The notes: generated by a model from the sequence alone, not told the origin. DNA of 22,829 nt from FLUQ01 sp031550605 (GCA_031550605.1 JAVBOK010000040.1:1-22829); one strand, 5' to 3'. Counted from the stretch's first letter, positions 14,921 through 22,829 are shown. Made by a program: numbers and translations.

Positions 14921-14949
14921 TTGTAAAGAAATGCGGACTCGTTTACCGT
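14921..14949 (+). promoter_or_regulatory. Possible promoter of the thioesterase-mobB unit
   Basis: TTGTAA (14921-14926) is followed after 17 bases by TACCGT (14944-14949), between the fadL terminator and the thioesterase start. Transcription would begin near 14956, which would exclude the upstream ATG at 14931 and supports the GTG start at 14976. The match to consensus is moderate. Confidence 0.35.
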
Positions 14950-14975
14950 CGCAAAGATGTCTTGAGGAGGTTTTC

Positions 14976-15731
14976 GTGGTCACGCCGCATCGGGAAGAAT
15001 TCATCATTTACGGGTTTCAGGGGGACGCTTCCGGCGTCGCGACCCTGGCCGCCCTGGCCGAATATATGGAGGAAGCCGCGGGCAACCATGCGGCCGAACT
15101 GGGACTTTCCATCGAACGCCTGTACGGCGAAGGGGTGGCCTGGGTGCTTGCGCGCATGCAGATCGCCCCGGAAAAAATGCCGTCCATCAACGACCGCATC
15201 AGTGTGGAAACCTGGCCTGTCGCGGTCGAGGGCTTGCAGTATCGCCGCGATTTCATACTCCGGCGTGAAGACGGGGCCGTGGCCGCGCGGGCTGTGACGC
15301 ACTGGGTCGTGGTCAATCTGGAAACGCGCAAAGCGGGCCGCGTGCCCGCCTTTATCGCCGAAGCGCGCCTGGCCAATCCGGCCACGGCCATGGACGACGT
15401 CAAAACGCGCCCGCCCGCGCCGGAAGAATGCGACGAGGTCTGCCGTTTCCGCGCGCGGCTGGCGGACATCGATCGTAACGGGCATGTCAACAACGTGCGC
15501 TATATGGACTGGGTCATGGAAAGCGTGCCGGAAGCCGTGCGCGGATCCGGCCGGCTGCGGCGTCTTGAACTGGCGTTCAAGGCGGAATCGCGGCAGGGCG
15601 ACGTCGTTTCCGCCAGAACCTCGGCCCTTCCTTCGGAAAAAGCCGGCGGCAGGGCGATTTTCGCGCACGGCCTGGTGCGGACGCGCGACGGCAAAGAACT
15701 GGTGCGCGCCTGCACCCTTTGGGATATATGA
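14976..15731 (+). CDS. Acyl-ACP thioesterase family protein (double hotdog)
   Basis: The 251-residue protein is a two-hotdog thioesterase of the acyl-ACP (FatA/FatB-like) family, which releases free fatty acid from acyl carrier protein in the cytoplasm. The first hotdog runs to about residue 135; the second holds the signature DIDRNGHVNNVRYMDW (164-179), whose Asn and His are part of the active site in plant enzymes. The start is placed at GTG, because AGGAGG lies five bases before it; an ATG 15 codons upstream (14931) has no ribosome site and falls in a likely promoter. It is followed after 69 bp by mobB on the same strand. The preferred chain length cannot be told. Confidence 0.87.
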   Translation: MVTPHREEFIIYGFQGDASGVATLAALAEYMEEAAGNHAAELGLSIERLYGEGVAWVLARMQIAPEKMPSINDRISVETWPVAVEGLQYRRDFILRREDGAVAARAVTHWVVVNLETRKAGRVPAFIAEARLANPATAMDDVKTRPPAPEECDEVCRFRARLADIDRNGHVNNVRYMDWVMESVPEAVRGSGRLRRLELAFKAESRQGDVVSARTSALPSEKAGGRAIFAHGLVRTRDGKELVRACTLWDI

Positions 15732-15741
15732 GATGACGCCC

Positions 15742-15761
15742 CCGCCGGGCTGCTCCGGCGG
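15742..15761. repeat. Small hairpin between the thioesterase and mobB genes
   Basis: CCGCCGG (15742-15748) pairs with CCGGCGG (15755-15761) around GCTGCT. There is no T-run, so read-through into mobB is likely and the hairpin may only modulate the transcript. Confidence 0.45.
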
Positions 15762-15800
15762 AAGCGAAAAGGGCGTTTCCCCGACACGCAAGGAGACTGT

Positions 15801-16517
15801 ATGCGAGCCGTTGCCATAACGGGTCCCAAGAAAAGCGGCAAATCAACCCTGGTTGCTCTGGTGGCCGAAGCGCTGGAAAAACGGGGCTGTTCCGTCGCGA
15901 TCATCAAACAGAGCCAACACGCCATGGAAAAAGGCAACACCGACGCCTTCTGGTTCATGCGGCCGGGCCGCACCGTGGTCGGCGTCTCGCCGGAGGAAAC
16001 GGCTGTTTTCTGGCCGCGCCATCTGGATTTTTCCGAAATAACGTCCCTGGTGCGGGCCGATGTGGCGCTGGTGGAAGGCGGGGACGCGCCTGTGCGCCTG
16101 CCCCGAATCCTGTGCCTGAAAGAAGGAGGGCAAAAAGAAATCAGCACCCTGTGCGGAAATCAGGATGTGCCGGTTATCGCCACGCAGGGCGTGAAACCGG
16201 CCGCGGCCTGCGGTCCGCACTTCGCGGAAGCGGATCCGGAAACAGCGGACCAGCTTGCCGGCCTGATCATGGAGAAAGGCCTTTTTTTGCCCCAGGGGGA
16301 ATACGCCTGCGTGCCCAGGCCCAAGGGCGCGAAAAAAGAGCCGGAATGCTCGGATCTGATCAGCGTGCATTGCGACGGCAAGGATGTGCCGCTGTCTCCG
16401 GAAGCGGAAAGCTCCCTTGGCCGGGGGCTGCGGGCCGTGCTTGCCGACCAGCTGCAGGCCGGTTCCGGCCACGAGGTGATTATCCGGTTCCGACCGGGCA
16501 CGTGCAGCGGAAAGTAA
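15801..16517 (+). CDS. mobB: MobB-type molybdopterin-guanine dinucleotide biosynthesis protein
   Basis: The 238-residue protein is a P-loop GTP-binding adapter that helps form the bis-MGD cofactor used by formate dehydrogenases and related Mo/W enzymes. Walker A GPKKSGKST is at 8-16, followed by VAIIKQSQHAMEKGNTDAF, where MobB proteins usually read KHxxH and Asp-rich residues, and by DVALVEGG as the second nucleotide-site motif. The protein is about 60 residues longer than the Escherichia coli form. The extra C-terminal part (about 180-230, DLISVHCDGKDVPLSPEAES) looks like a separate small alpha/beta module. The start has AAGGAG upstream. It follows the thioesterase gene and ends convergent with the CYTH gene. 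Confidence 0.85.
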   Translation: MRAVAITGPKKSGKSTLVALVAEALEKRGCSVAIIKQSQHAMEKGNTDAFWFMRPGRTVVGVSPEETAVFWPRHLDFSEITSLVRADVALVEGGDAPVRLPRILCLKEGGQKEISTLCGNQDVPVIATQGVKPAAACGPHFAEADPETADQLAGLIMEKGLFLPQGEYACVPRPKGAKKEPECSDLISVHCDGKDVPLSPEAESSLGRGLRAVLADQLQAGSGHEVIIRFRPGTCSGK

Positions 16518-16575
16518 GCGGCGTTCTTTGTTCTCCAAAGGCTGGGCCGGCGTTTGCATCCCGCGCGCAGAAGTC

Positions 16576-17043
16576 CTATTTCCAGGCTATGAACGGGTTC
16601 TGTGCCAGATTGGCGTTGTAGTAGCGCGGATCGTGGGAAACGTCTTCCCCTGCCCAGGCGGGCTTTTCAAAGAGCTGGTCCTCGCGTTCAAGCTCCACTT
16701 CGGCCAACAGCAGCCCGGCGTTATCGCCGAAAAATTCGTCCACTTCCCAGATCAGGCCGCCGTGGGGAATCCGGTACCGGATTTTTTCGATGAGCGGCTT
16801 TGGGGCCAGGCTGTCCAGCATGGCTTCCGCGTCTTCTCCGGGGATTTCGTATTCGTATTCCGGACGGACAATGCCCCTGGATCTGCCTTTGACAGTCAGA
16901 AATCCCCTGCCGTCCGCCACGCGGACCCGCACGGTGCAGTCTTCGGCCGTGTGCAGATAGCCCTGGCGGCAATACACGCCGGAGGCGGGTTTTACCCACG
17001 CCTCCGGCCGGACCAGGAATTTGCGTTCAATTTCCGTGGGCAT
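16576..17043 (-). CDS. CYTH-domain protein (triphosphate tunnel metalloenzyme family)
   Basis: The 155-residue protein is a single CYTH domain, an eight-stranded tunnel that binds triphosphates with Mg2+ or Mn2+. The diagnostic ExExK motif is at residues 4-8 (EIERK), followed by the basic and acidic strands TVRVRVADGRGFLTVKG (37-53), PEYEYEIP (61-68), KIRYRI (87-92) and AEVELE (114-119). Small bacterial members like this act mostly as inorganic triphosphatases; class IV adenylate cyclase activity is less likely. The ATG lies inside the end of lon (17-bp overlap); a GTG one codon earlier is also possible. It is probably translated from the lon transcript. Confidence 0.92.
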   Translation of the reverse strand: MPTEIERKFLVRPEAWVKPASGVYCRQGYLHTAEDCTVRVRVADGRGFLTVKGRSRGIVRPEYEYEIPGEDAEAMLDSLAPKPLIEKIRYRIPHGGLIWEVDEFFGDNAGLLLAEVELEREDQLFEKPAWAGEDVSHDPRYYNANLAQNPFIAWK

Positions 17044-19537
17044 CACGTTTATCGTTCGGCCGGTTTTTTGTCGCAGCCGATTTTTTTGCCGTTGTGGGGG
17101 GGCTTTTCGCCTTGTCCGCCTTGTGAAAGGCCAGGCCGAACACGTCCTTCAGGGTATCCGCCGGGTGCACCCGGATTTTTTCCAGCAGATCCCTGGGAAT
17201 GTCCTCAAGATCCTTGAGGTTCTGCCGGGGGATGGTCACAGCCCTGAAGCCTCTGGTTACCCCGGCCAGGATTTTTTCCTTGATGCCGCCCACGGGCAGC
17301 ACCCGGCCGCGCAAGGTTATTTCGCCGGTCATGCACAGCAGGGGGTCCACCGACCTGCCGCTGAGAGCGGAAACCAGGGCCGTGGCCAGGGTAACCCCGG
17401 CGGACGGTCCGTCTTTGGGCGTCGCGCCCGCGGGTACGTGGATATGCAGATCCAGCTTTTCGGTGAACGCCGGGTCGACGCCCAGCTCTTCCGCATGGCT
17501 GCGGGCGTAGCTGACGGCGGCCTGGGCGCTTTCCTTCATCACGTCGCCGAGTTGCCCGGTCAGGGTCAGGTGACCCTTGCCCTTCATGGTGGAAACTTCG
17601 ACGCTAAGCACTTCGCCGCCAAACGGCGTCCAGGCCAGGCCCATGGCCACGCCGGGCACCAGGGTCGTTTCCCGCTCTTCCTCGGTATAGCGGGGCGCGC
17701 CCAGGAACGTGTGCATCAGTTCGGGCGTGACGGTGAAAGGGCCTTTTTCGCCTTCGGCCTTGCGCCGGGCCAGCTTGCGGCATAATGAACCGATTTCGCG
17801 TTCCAGGTTGCGCAGGCCGGCTTCGCGGGTATAGCCGGAAGCCACGGCGGTGATGACCTCGTCGCCGAGGATGACGTCCTTGGCCGCCAGCCCGTTTTCT
17901 TTGGCCTGACGGGGCAGCAGAAAGCGTTTGGCGATGTTCAGCTTTTCCTGCAGGGTGTACCCGGGGATGCGGATGATCTCCATTCTGTCGCGCAGGGGCG
18001 GGGGAATGGTTTCCAGGCTGTTGGCCGTGCAGATGAACATGACTTTCGAAAGGTCGAAGGGCACGTTCAGGTAGTGGTCGCTGAAGGAAAAGTTCTGTTC
18101 CGGGTCCAGCACCTCAAGCAGGGCGGATGAAGGGTCGCCCCGAAAGTCGGAACCGATCTTGTCCACTTCGTCCAGCATGATTACCGGGTTACGTGTGCCG
18201 GCCAGCTTCAGGGTCTGGATGATGCGGCCGGGCAGCGCGCCGACGTAGGTGCGCCTGTGTCCGCGTATTTCCGCTTCGTCCCGCATGCCGCCGAGGGACA
18301 TGCGCTGGAATTTGCGGCCCAGCGAACGGGCGATGGACCGGCCCAGGGATGTTTTGCCGACGCCGGGAGGGCCCGCGAAGCAGAGGATGGGGCCCTTGGA
18401 TTTGGGGTTAAGCTTGCGCACGGACAGAAATTCCAGAATGCGTTCCTTGACCTTGTCCAGTCCGTAATGGTCCTCTTCCAGAATGGTGTGGGCTTTTTTG
18501 ATATCCAGCCTGTCGCGCGACAATTTGTTCCACGGCAGTTCGGCCAGCCATTCCAGATAGGTGCGGGCGACGGACGCTTCCGACGATTCGCCGTGCATGG
18601 CGGCCAGGCGTTTGAGCTGTTTGTCCGCTTCCTTGCGCACGTCGGGGGGAAGTTCCGCCTTTTCGAGGGCCGTTTCCAGTTCCCGCAGTTCGTCGCCGTC
18701 GCTTTCGCCGTCTCCCAGTTCTTTGCGGATGGCTTTAAGCTGTTCGCGCAGGAAATAATCACGCTGGGCCTTGTCCATGCCTTCGCGGGCGCTTTCCTGA
18801 ATGCGGGCCTGCATGCTGGCGACTTCCACTTCTTTGGAAAGGTGCGCGTTGACCATGCTCAGCCGTTCGACGGGGTCCAGGCATTCAAGCAGGGCCTGGG
18901 CGTCGGCGATTTTCAGGCGCAGATTGGAGGCGATCAGATCCGCCAGGCGTCCCGGATGGTCAAGCCCGGACAAAACCGCGACGATTTCCGGCGAAGCCAT
19001 GCCCCGCATGGCAAGAATCTTTTCGCACTGTTCGCGGGCGGCGCGCATCATGGCCTCCACTTCCACGCCGGAAGGGTACTCTTCCCGCTCGGGCAGGGCC
19101 GTGACGGTCGCTTCCAGAAACCCGTTTTCAGTGGACAACGCGGAGGCCCGCGCGCGGCTGATGCCCTGCACCAGCAATTTCAGGCGGTTGTCGGGCATTT
19201 TCAGCATGCGCATGATCATGACCACGGTGCCGACGCTGTGCAAGTCTTCCGGTTTCGGGTCTTCGACCTGCTCATCTTTCTGGGTGACGACCATCAGGTA
19301 TCGGCTGCCGTTCAGGGCGGCATCCACGGCTTTGACCGAAGCTTCGCGTCCGACGTGCAGGGGCAGGATCATGTAGTTGAACAGCACAATGTCGCGGACC
19401 GGCAGCACTGGCAGCTTCGAGGGAAAATCAGGAACGGAATTTGCCATCGAGTCGTCCGTTACGGGAGAATCGGAAGATCCGTCCGGCAGGGGCATCAGGC
19501 TGTGCATGGAATCCGGAAGCGTATCGTTTGTGGACAT
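17027..19537 (-). CDS. lon: ATP-dependent protease Lon
   Basis: The 836-residue protein unfolds and degrades damaged or regulatory proteins in the cytoplasm. In order: a Ser/Asp/Pro-rich extension (1-40), the LonN substrate domain from LPVLPVRDIVLFNYMILPL (42-60), a coiled region (about 230-320), the AAA+ module with Walker A GPPGVGKT (389-396) and Walker B VIMLDEVDK (452-460), and the protease domain with the catalytic dyad Ser712 (KDGPSAG) and Lys755 (GGIKEK). A Lys/Thr/Ala-rich tail (805-836) follows and overlaps the CYTH gene. The start has AAGGA upstream and a clear terminator lies before it. A later Met31 start would drop the extension but has a poor ribosome site. It is transcribed with the CYTH gene. 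Confidence 0.97.
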   Translation of the reverse strand: MSTNDTLPDSMHSLMPLPDGSSDSPVTDDSMANSVPDFPSKLPVLPVRDIVLFNYMILPLHVGREASVKAVDAALNGSRYLMVVTQKDEQVEDPKPEDLHSVGTVVMIMRMLKMPDNRLKLLVQGISRARASALSTENGFLEATVTALPEREEYPSGVEVEAMMRAAREQCEKILAMRGMASPEIVAVLSGLDHPGRLADLIASNLRLKIADAQALLECLDPVERLSMVNAHLSKEVEVASMQARIQESAREGMDKAQRDYFLREQLKAIRKELGDGESDGDELRELETALEKAELPPDVRKEADKQLKRLAAMHGESSEASVARTYLEWLAELPWNKLSRDRLDIKKAHTILEEDHYGLDKVKERILEFLSVRKLNPKSKGPILCFAGPPGVGKTSLGRSIARSLGRKFQRMSLGGMRDEAEIRGHRRTYVGALPGRIIQTLKLAGTRNPVIMLDEVDKIGSDFRGDPSSALLEVLDPEQNFSFSDHYLNVPFDLSKVMFICTANSLETIPPPLRDRMEIIRIPGYTLQEKLNIAKRFLLPRQAKENGLAAKDVILGDEVITAVASGYTREAGLRNLEREIGSLCRKLARRKAEGEKGPFTVTPELMHTFLGAPRYTEEERETTLVPGVAMGLAWTPFGGEVLSVEVSTMKGKGHLTLTGQLGDVMKESAQAAVSYARSHAEELGVDPAFTEKLDLHIHVPAGATPKDGPSAGVTLATALVSALSGRSVDPLLCMTGEITLRGRVLPVGGIKEKILAGVTRGFRAVTIPRQNLKDLEDIPRDLLEKIRVHPADTLKDVFGLAFHKADKAKSPPTTAKKSAATKNRPNDKRDAHGN

Positions 19538-19628
19538 GGCGGTTTCCTTACTACTTTCGCATACTCTGATCTGGTGTCCAGGTGTATGAAGCATAACGCG
19601 TTTACGGACAAAAGGCATCCATTTATAC

Positions 19629-19657
19629 AAAAAAGATGCCCCCGCGCTTCGGGGGCA
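19629..19657 (-). terminator. Rho-independent terminator of radC and upstream genes
   Basis: A 7-bp perfect stem, TGCCCCC (19637-19643) with GGGGGCA (19651-19657), is followed on the minus strand by TCTTTTTT (Ts at plus 19629-19634). It lies 140 bp after the radC stop and before lon, so lon should have its own promoter in the next 90 bp. A weak candidate there on the minus strand is TTGTCC, 17 bases, CATACA. Confidence 0.85.
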
Positions 19658-19797
19658 CGCCGCGCGCTCATCCGCAAGCATCCGCGCCCCCACGCCGCGG
19701 GCCGTCGGTTGCGCACCGGCTGGCAACGTTCGCCCGCGCCTTTTCGGCAACAAGGATCCGCAGACGAATCCTTGCGGCATTTCCCGCGTGAAATACC

Positions 19798-20481
19798 CTA
19801 CAAACCCGGCCTGACAATGCCGTCCTGCACAATACTGTAACAGGCGTCGTCCGTCACGATGACGTGGTCCAAAAACCGCACGCCCAGGGTTTTTGCCGCG
19901 GCCTTCAGTTTTTCGGTCAGTTCGATGTCCGACCCGGAAGGTTTCGGGTTGCCGCCGGGGTGGTTATGCACCACAATAATACCGGTAGCTTTTAAAGCAA
20001 GAGCCCGCTCCATGGCGTCGCGGGGGTACAGCGGGGCTGTCTCCGGGGTGCCCTTGGCCGCGCGCTCCCAGGATAGCAGGCGATTCTGGCTGTCGAGGTA
20101 CGCTATCCAGATTTCCTCGTGCGGCGACGCCGCCAGGCGTTGTCTGGCGATCAGGGCCACGGCCCGGGGGGAGCCCAGCACTTCCCGCTGCCGCACGGGA
20201 CCTTCGGCATAGCGCGCCATCAGTTCGCGCAGCAGCACCCAGTAAGCGGCCAGGGACGGTCCGAAACCGGGCACTTCCGACAATTCGGCCGGCCGCGCGT
20301 CCATAACCCCGCGAAGGGACTGAAAGCGTGCGAGCAATGCCTTGGCCAGGGGTTTGGTGTCCCGGCGCAGGAGAACGCAACCCAGCAGCAGCTCAAGCAC
20401 TTCGTAATCTGCAAGGCCGGCCGGGTTTTCAAGCATGCGCGCGCGCAGGCGCTGTCTGTGTCCCAGGGTATGTTCGTTCAT
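19798..20481 (-). CDS. radC: RadC-family JAMM-domain protein
   Basis: The 227-residue protein has the RadC layout: a helix-hairpin-helix region at about 20-80 with the motif AELSEVPGFGPSLAA, then a JAB/MPN (JAMM) domain with metal-site residues His172, His174, Ser182 and Asp185 (HNHPGGNPKPSGSD). Despite the old name DNA repair protein, the biochemical role of RadC is unsettled. The chosen start overlaps the holA stop as ATGA, which implies coupling; the frame extends 77 codons upstream only as a shadow of holA. It is the last gene of the leuS-lptE-holA-radC block and is closed by a terminator. Confidence 0.93.
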   Translation of the reverse strand: MNEHTLGHRQRLRARMLENPAGLADYEVLELLLGCVLLRRDTKPLAKALLARFQSLRGVMDARPAELSEVPGFGPSLAAYWVLLRELMARYAEGPVRQREVLGSPRAVALIARQRLAASPHEEIWIAYLDSQNRLLSWERAAKGTPETAPLYPRDAMERALALKATGIIVVHNHPGGNPKPSGSDIELTEKLKAAAKTLGVRFLDHVIVTDDACYSIVQDGIVRPGL

Positions 20482-21467
20482 GCCGGGGTTCTGCCCGACG
20501 GGGCCGCGCGAAAAAGCAGAGAGAGGCCGGCGATCAGGTTTTCCATGGCCTGGTCCACGCTGCGTTCGCCGCTTTTGATGCCCTTGTCCGCCTCGAGCGC
20601 CAGCTGCCACAGCCGGGCTGTTCCGGCGAAGCCCAGAGAACGGGCCAGGGCGGTTTTTGCCGGAATGATCTGGGGCGGCAGACGGACGCTTTCGCCGGTC
20701 AGCAGTTGCCACAGCTGGCGCGCTTCGCGGGCAAGGGCGGCCAGAAAGGCGAAGACCATGCTTTCCGTGCCGCGTCCGGATGCGAGAGTCTGACGCCAGA
20801 CGGAGGCCGTCTGCCCCTGCTGCAGCAGGCGGATCAGGCTGAAAATATCCGGTTCGGGTTCGTATTCCAGTATTTCCGCCAATGACGCCTGCACCGTGCC
20901 GTCCGCCGGGGCGGCCAGGGCGATTTTTTCCATTTCGGCCGCAATGGCGGATGCGTCAAAAGGCAGGCGGGCGCATACCGCTTCCAGCGCGCCCGGCGCC
21001 AGGATCAGGCTGAGGCGTTTGGCTTCCGTCTGAACGAAAGCGGCTCTGCTCCGCGCATCCAGGCCGGCGGAAGACCAGACCCAGCCCCGTTTTTCCGCGA
21101 AAGCCAGGCATTGCAGCCTGGCGATATGGGCGGGGATTTTGGGCTGTCCTCGTTCAAACTCCGTCTGCAGGCAGAAAAAAGGCCAGACATCGCCCAAGGG
21201 GCAGGCAAGGGCGGCGGATATGCGTTTCCAGGCATCCGCCGGGATGTTCTGGGCGTTATGCACGATCAGGGCCTTGGGCGTGCTGAACAACCCCTGCAAA
21301 GTGAGGTTCTCCCAAAAGGCCGCGGGCAGGGGGTCATCTCCCCAGTACGCATGGCGTTCCCATCCGTCGGAAGAGGCCGGTGCATTGTCCGCCAGAGATT
21401 TTTCCACCTGCGTGCGGATCAGACGGCTGTCGGGACAAAAACAAAAACTGAACCCGGGATGCTGCAT
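20478..21467 (-). CDS. holA: DNA polymerase III delta subunit
   Basis: The 329-residue protein fits HolA, the clamp-loader subunit that opens the sliding clamp. Its length and pattern match: the N-terminal FSFCFCPDSRLIRTQVEKSL, the conserved LFSTPKALIVHNAQNI stretch, and a C-terminal collar domain with KTALARSLGFAGTARLWQLAL and a final SGERSVDQAMENLIAGLSLL. The P-loop and zinc site of the related gamma/tau subunit are absent, as expected for delta. It starts 20 bp after the lptE stop with a weak ribosome site, which suggests dependence on upstream translation, and overlaps radC by 4 bp. The leuS-lptE-holA order is common in Gram-negative bacteria. Confidence 0.88.
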   Translation of the reverse strand: MQHPGFSFCFCPDSRLIRTQVEKSLADNAPASSDGWERHAYWGDDPLPAAFWENLTLQGLFSTPKALIVHNAQNIPADAWKRISAALACPLGDVWPFFCLQTEFERGQPKIPAHIARLQCLAFAEKRGWVWSSAGLDARSRAAFVQTEAKRLSLILAPGALEAVCARLPFDASAIAAEMEKIALAAPADGTVQASLAEILEYEPEPDIFSLIRLLQQGQTASVWRQTLASGRGTESMVFAFLAALAREARQLWQLLTGESVRLPPQIIPAKTALARSLGFAGTARLWQLALEADKGIKSGERSVDQAMENLIAGLSLLFRAAPSGRTPA

Positions 21468-21486
21468 GCAAAATTACCGTGAACGA

Positions 21487-22026
21487 TTAAAAGTTGTTGC
21501 GCATCCTGTCCACCAGTTGCCTGATCAGGTTGAGGACGAGATCTTCGGTGGCGGCTTTATCCTGTGTGCTCTCGTAGGTCTGGGAATAGACGATGTTGCC
21601 CGAACGCCAGATCACCGCGTTGGTATCCCCCCGGTACACGATGCCTTCCAGGGTCATGTTGGCGGAGTACAGCAGGCTGACGTCATCCTTGTCGCGCATC
21701 CAGGTGCGGTATGTATAGGACTGCACCTTGATGCCGATTTCATAGTCGGCCTTGCCGGAATCCACCCACCTGGCCAACTGCCGCGCGCCGACCTCGTCGC
21801 GCAGGCGGCTGCGTATGGCGTAAACCAGGGAAGGATCCATGGTGGGGTTATCCACATCCTTGACTTTCAGCGTGGGCAGGGCGCCGCCCGGGGCAGTGCC
21901 ATTCTGTTGCAGCACGGACGGCATGTCCGTGCCCAGACGGTATCCGCAGCCGGCCAGGACCACTGCGAAAACGGCTGCCAGGCACGGCAGGACAACGGCG
22001 GACCTGAGGTTAGTTCGCGACCACAT
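21487..22026 (-). CDS. lptE: LPS assembly lipoprotein LptE
   Basis: The 179-residue lipoprotein acts as the plug of the LptD/E complex that inserts lipopolysaccharide into the outer membrane. The N-terminus has two basic residues, a hydrophobic stretch and the lipobox LAGC with Cys27, so it is lipidated and then sorted to the outer membrane. The mature start CGYRL is the typical LptE opening. The family's Asp/Asn-rich region and long beta-strands (DYEIGIKVQSYTYR) follow. The ATG chosen is preceded by GGAAG; it overlaps the end of leuS by 17 bp, and a TTG two codons upstream is less likely. It lies between leuS and holA. Confidence 0.93.
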   Translation of the reverse strand: MWSRTNLRSAVVLPCLAAVFAVVLAGCGYRLGTDMPSVLQQNGTAPGGALPTLKVKDVDNPTMDPSLVYAIRSRLRDEVGARQLARWVDSGKADYEIGIKVQSYTYRTWMRDKDDVSLLYSANMTLEGIVYRGDTNAVIWRSGNIVYSQTYESTQDKAATEDLVLNLIRQLVDRMRNNF

Positions 22027-22829
22027 TGACAAGCTTCCCGGGGACGACCAGCACCTTGCGTACGGTGAGGCCTTCCAGATGTTTGGCGACGTTGGGTTCT
22101 TTCAGGGCGGCCTCTTCCACTGCGGCCCTGTCCGCGTCGGCGGCAACGCCGATTTTCCCGCGCAGTTTGCCGTTGACCTGCACGACGACAGTGATTTCGT
22201 CGCGGGCCAGGGCGTCTTCGCTGTGCGCGGGCCAGGGTTCGTCGATCAGGCGGCTGGTCATGCCGCTCATTTCCCACAGTTCCTCGCACAGATGCGGGGT
22301 GACCGGGGCAAGCAGGGTCACCACCGTGGCCAGGGCGGAGGACAGGACCTTTTGGCCGCCCTTGTCGGCCGTCAGGTTATCCTTGGCGAGATACAGCGCG
22401 TTGACCAGTTCCATGACCGCGGCGATGGCCGTGTTGAACTGGAATTTCTGGGCGATGTCGCTGCTGGCCTTTTTGACCGCGGCGTGTTCCTTCAGCCGGA
22501 TCTCGCGGGCAAGGTCCGTGGCCGCGTCCGCCGCTGTCGAGGAGCAGGCGCGGGACGGGGGCAGTTTGTCCTGCACCTCTTCGCACAGCCGCCAGACCCG
22601 GCCCACAAAGCGGCTGGATCCTTCGATGCCCGAATCCGTCCAGTCGAAATCGCGTTCCGGCGGGGCCGCGAACAGGCAGAACAGCCGCACCGTATCCGCG
22701 CCGTAACGGGCGATCATCTCGGTGGGGTCCACGGTGTTGCCCTTGGATTTGGACATCTTGGACCCGTCCATCAGCACCATGCCCTGGGTCAGCAGGTTGG
22801 CGAAAGGCTCGTCCAGATCCATGAAACCG
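22010..22829 (-). CDS. leuS: Leucyl-tRNA synthetase, C-terminal part (5' end outside the window)
   Basis: About 272 residues of the C-terminal part are present; the gene runs off the right edge, so the N-terminal catalytic and editing domains cannot be seen. The class I signature KMSKSKGN is near the beginning of the visible part, next to NLLTQGMVLMDGS, which is typical of LeuS. The alpha-helical anticodon-binding domain follows (RLFCLFAAPPERDFDW, then HLCEELWEMSG). The final module, with VVVQVNGKLRGKI, is the C-terminal domain that contacts the tRNA elbow. It is the first visible gene of leuS-lptE-holA-radC. Confidence 0.97.
   Translation of the reverse strand, partial: GFMDLDEPFANLLTQGMVLMDGSKMSKSKGNTVDPTEMIARYGADTVRLFCLFAAPPERDFDWTDSGIEGSSRFVGRVWRLCEEVQDKLPPSRACSSTAADAATDLAREIRLKEHAAVKKASSDIAQKFQFNTAIAAVMELVNALYLAKDNLTADKGGQKVLSSALATVVTLLAPVTPHLCEELWEMSGMTSRLIDEPWPAHSEDALARDEITVVVQVNGKLRGKIGVAADADRAAVEEAALKEPNVAKHLEGLTVRKVLVVPGKLVNVVAN

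Noticed and set aside
14931..14975. Upstream ATG start for the acyl-ACP thioesterase
   Set aside because: No ribosome site precedes it and a likely promoter overlaps it; the GTG at 14976 has AGGAGG at ideal spacing.
18257..19840. Plus-strand open frame of 527 codons opposite lon
   Set aside because: Antisense shadow of lon; Phe/Gln/His-rich translation without any family pattern and no ribosome site.
22027..22032. TTG start for lptE two codons upstream of the ATG
   Set aside because: The ATG at 22026 has GGAAG at 7 bases and needs no rare start codon.

Overview
This 22.8 kb stretch looks like ordinary chromosomal DNA of a Desulfovibrio-type sulfate reducer (Desulfovibrionaceae). It is GC-rich and nearly fully coding. 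Characteristic points are the leuS-lptE-holA-radC block, the htrA-hslU-argB block, a MobB protein (bis-MGD cofactor for Mo/W enzymes), an iron-sulfur flavoprotein typical of anaerobes, and GC-rich hairpin clusters between genes. The lineage is inferred from gene content and order; no 16S gene is present. No phage, transposon, CRISPR array or secondary-metabolite cluster was seen.

Layout. Positions 76-2477 (minus): a methionine-type ABC importer, metN-metI-metQ. Positions 2478-2831: a gene-free spacer full of nested inverted repeats. Positions 2832-4162 (minus): an HpcH/HpaI-family aldolase and a small cupin. Positions 4163-4723: about 560 bp with no gene I can support. Positions 4724-5005 (plus): a small DUF5665-like membrane protein. 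Positions 5125-5200 (minus): tRNA-Lys(UUU) with its own promoter and terminator. Positions 5363-6343 (plus): a YheT-family alpha/beta hydrolase. Positions 6556-10460 (minus): argB, hslU and a DegP/HtrA protease; hslU and htrA are translationally coupled. Positions 10610-12038 (minus): an iron-sulfur flavoprotein and uppP. Positions 12110-13303 (minus): a class I/II aminotransferase. Positions 13557-16517 (plus): a FadL porin with a strong terminator, then an acyl-ACP thioesterase and mobB. Positions 16576-22829 (minus): CYTH protein, lon, radC, holA, lptE and the 3' part of leuS.

Functional themes. Protein quality control is well represented: HtrA in the periplasm, HslU and Lon in the cytoplasm. 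Envelope and lipid functions include UppP, LptE, FadL and the acyl-ACP thioesterase. The importer, ArgB and the aminotransferase belong to amino-acid metabolism or uptake.

I see no evident new multi-gene system. The most unusual signals are non-coding or very small: (i) an in-frame PPxGSH repeat ORF of 71 codons with a near-perfect Shine-Dalgarno sequence, ending in an ATGA overlap with argB; (ii) a 13-bp perfect inverted repeat plus a third copy of the same motif in the argB leader; (iii) nested, partly mutually exclusive hairpins between the aldolase gene and metN; (iv) a repeated GAGTGAGTATCGC-like motif in the divergent aminotransferase/fadL promoter.
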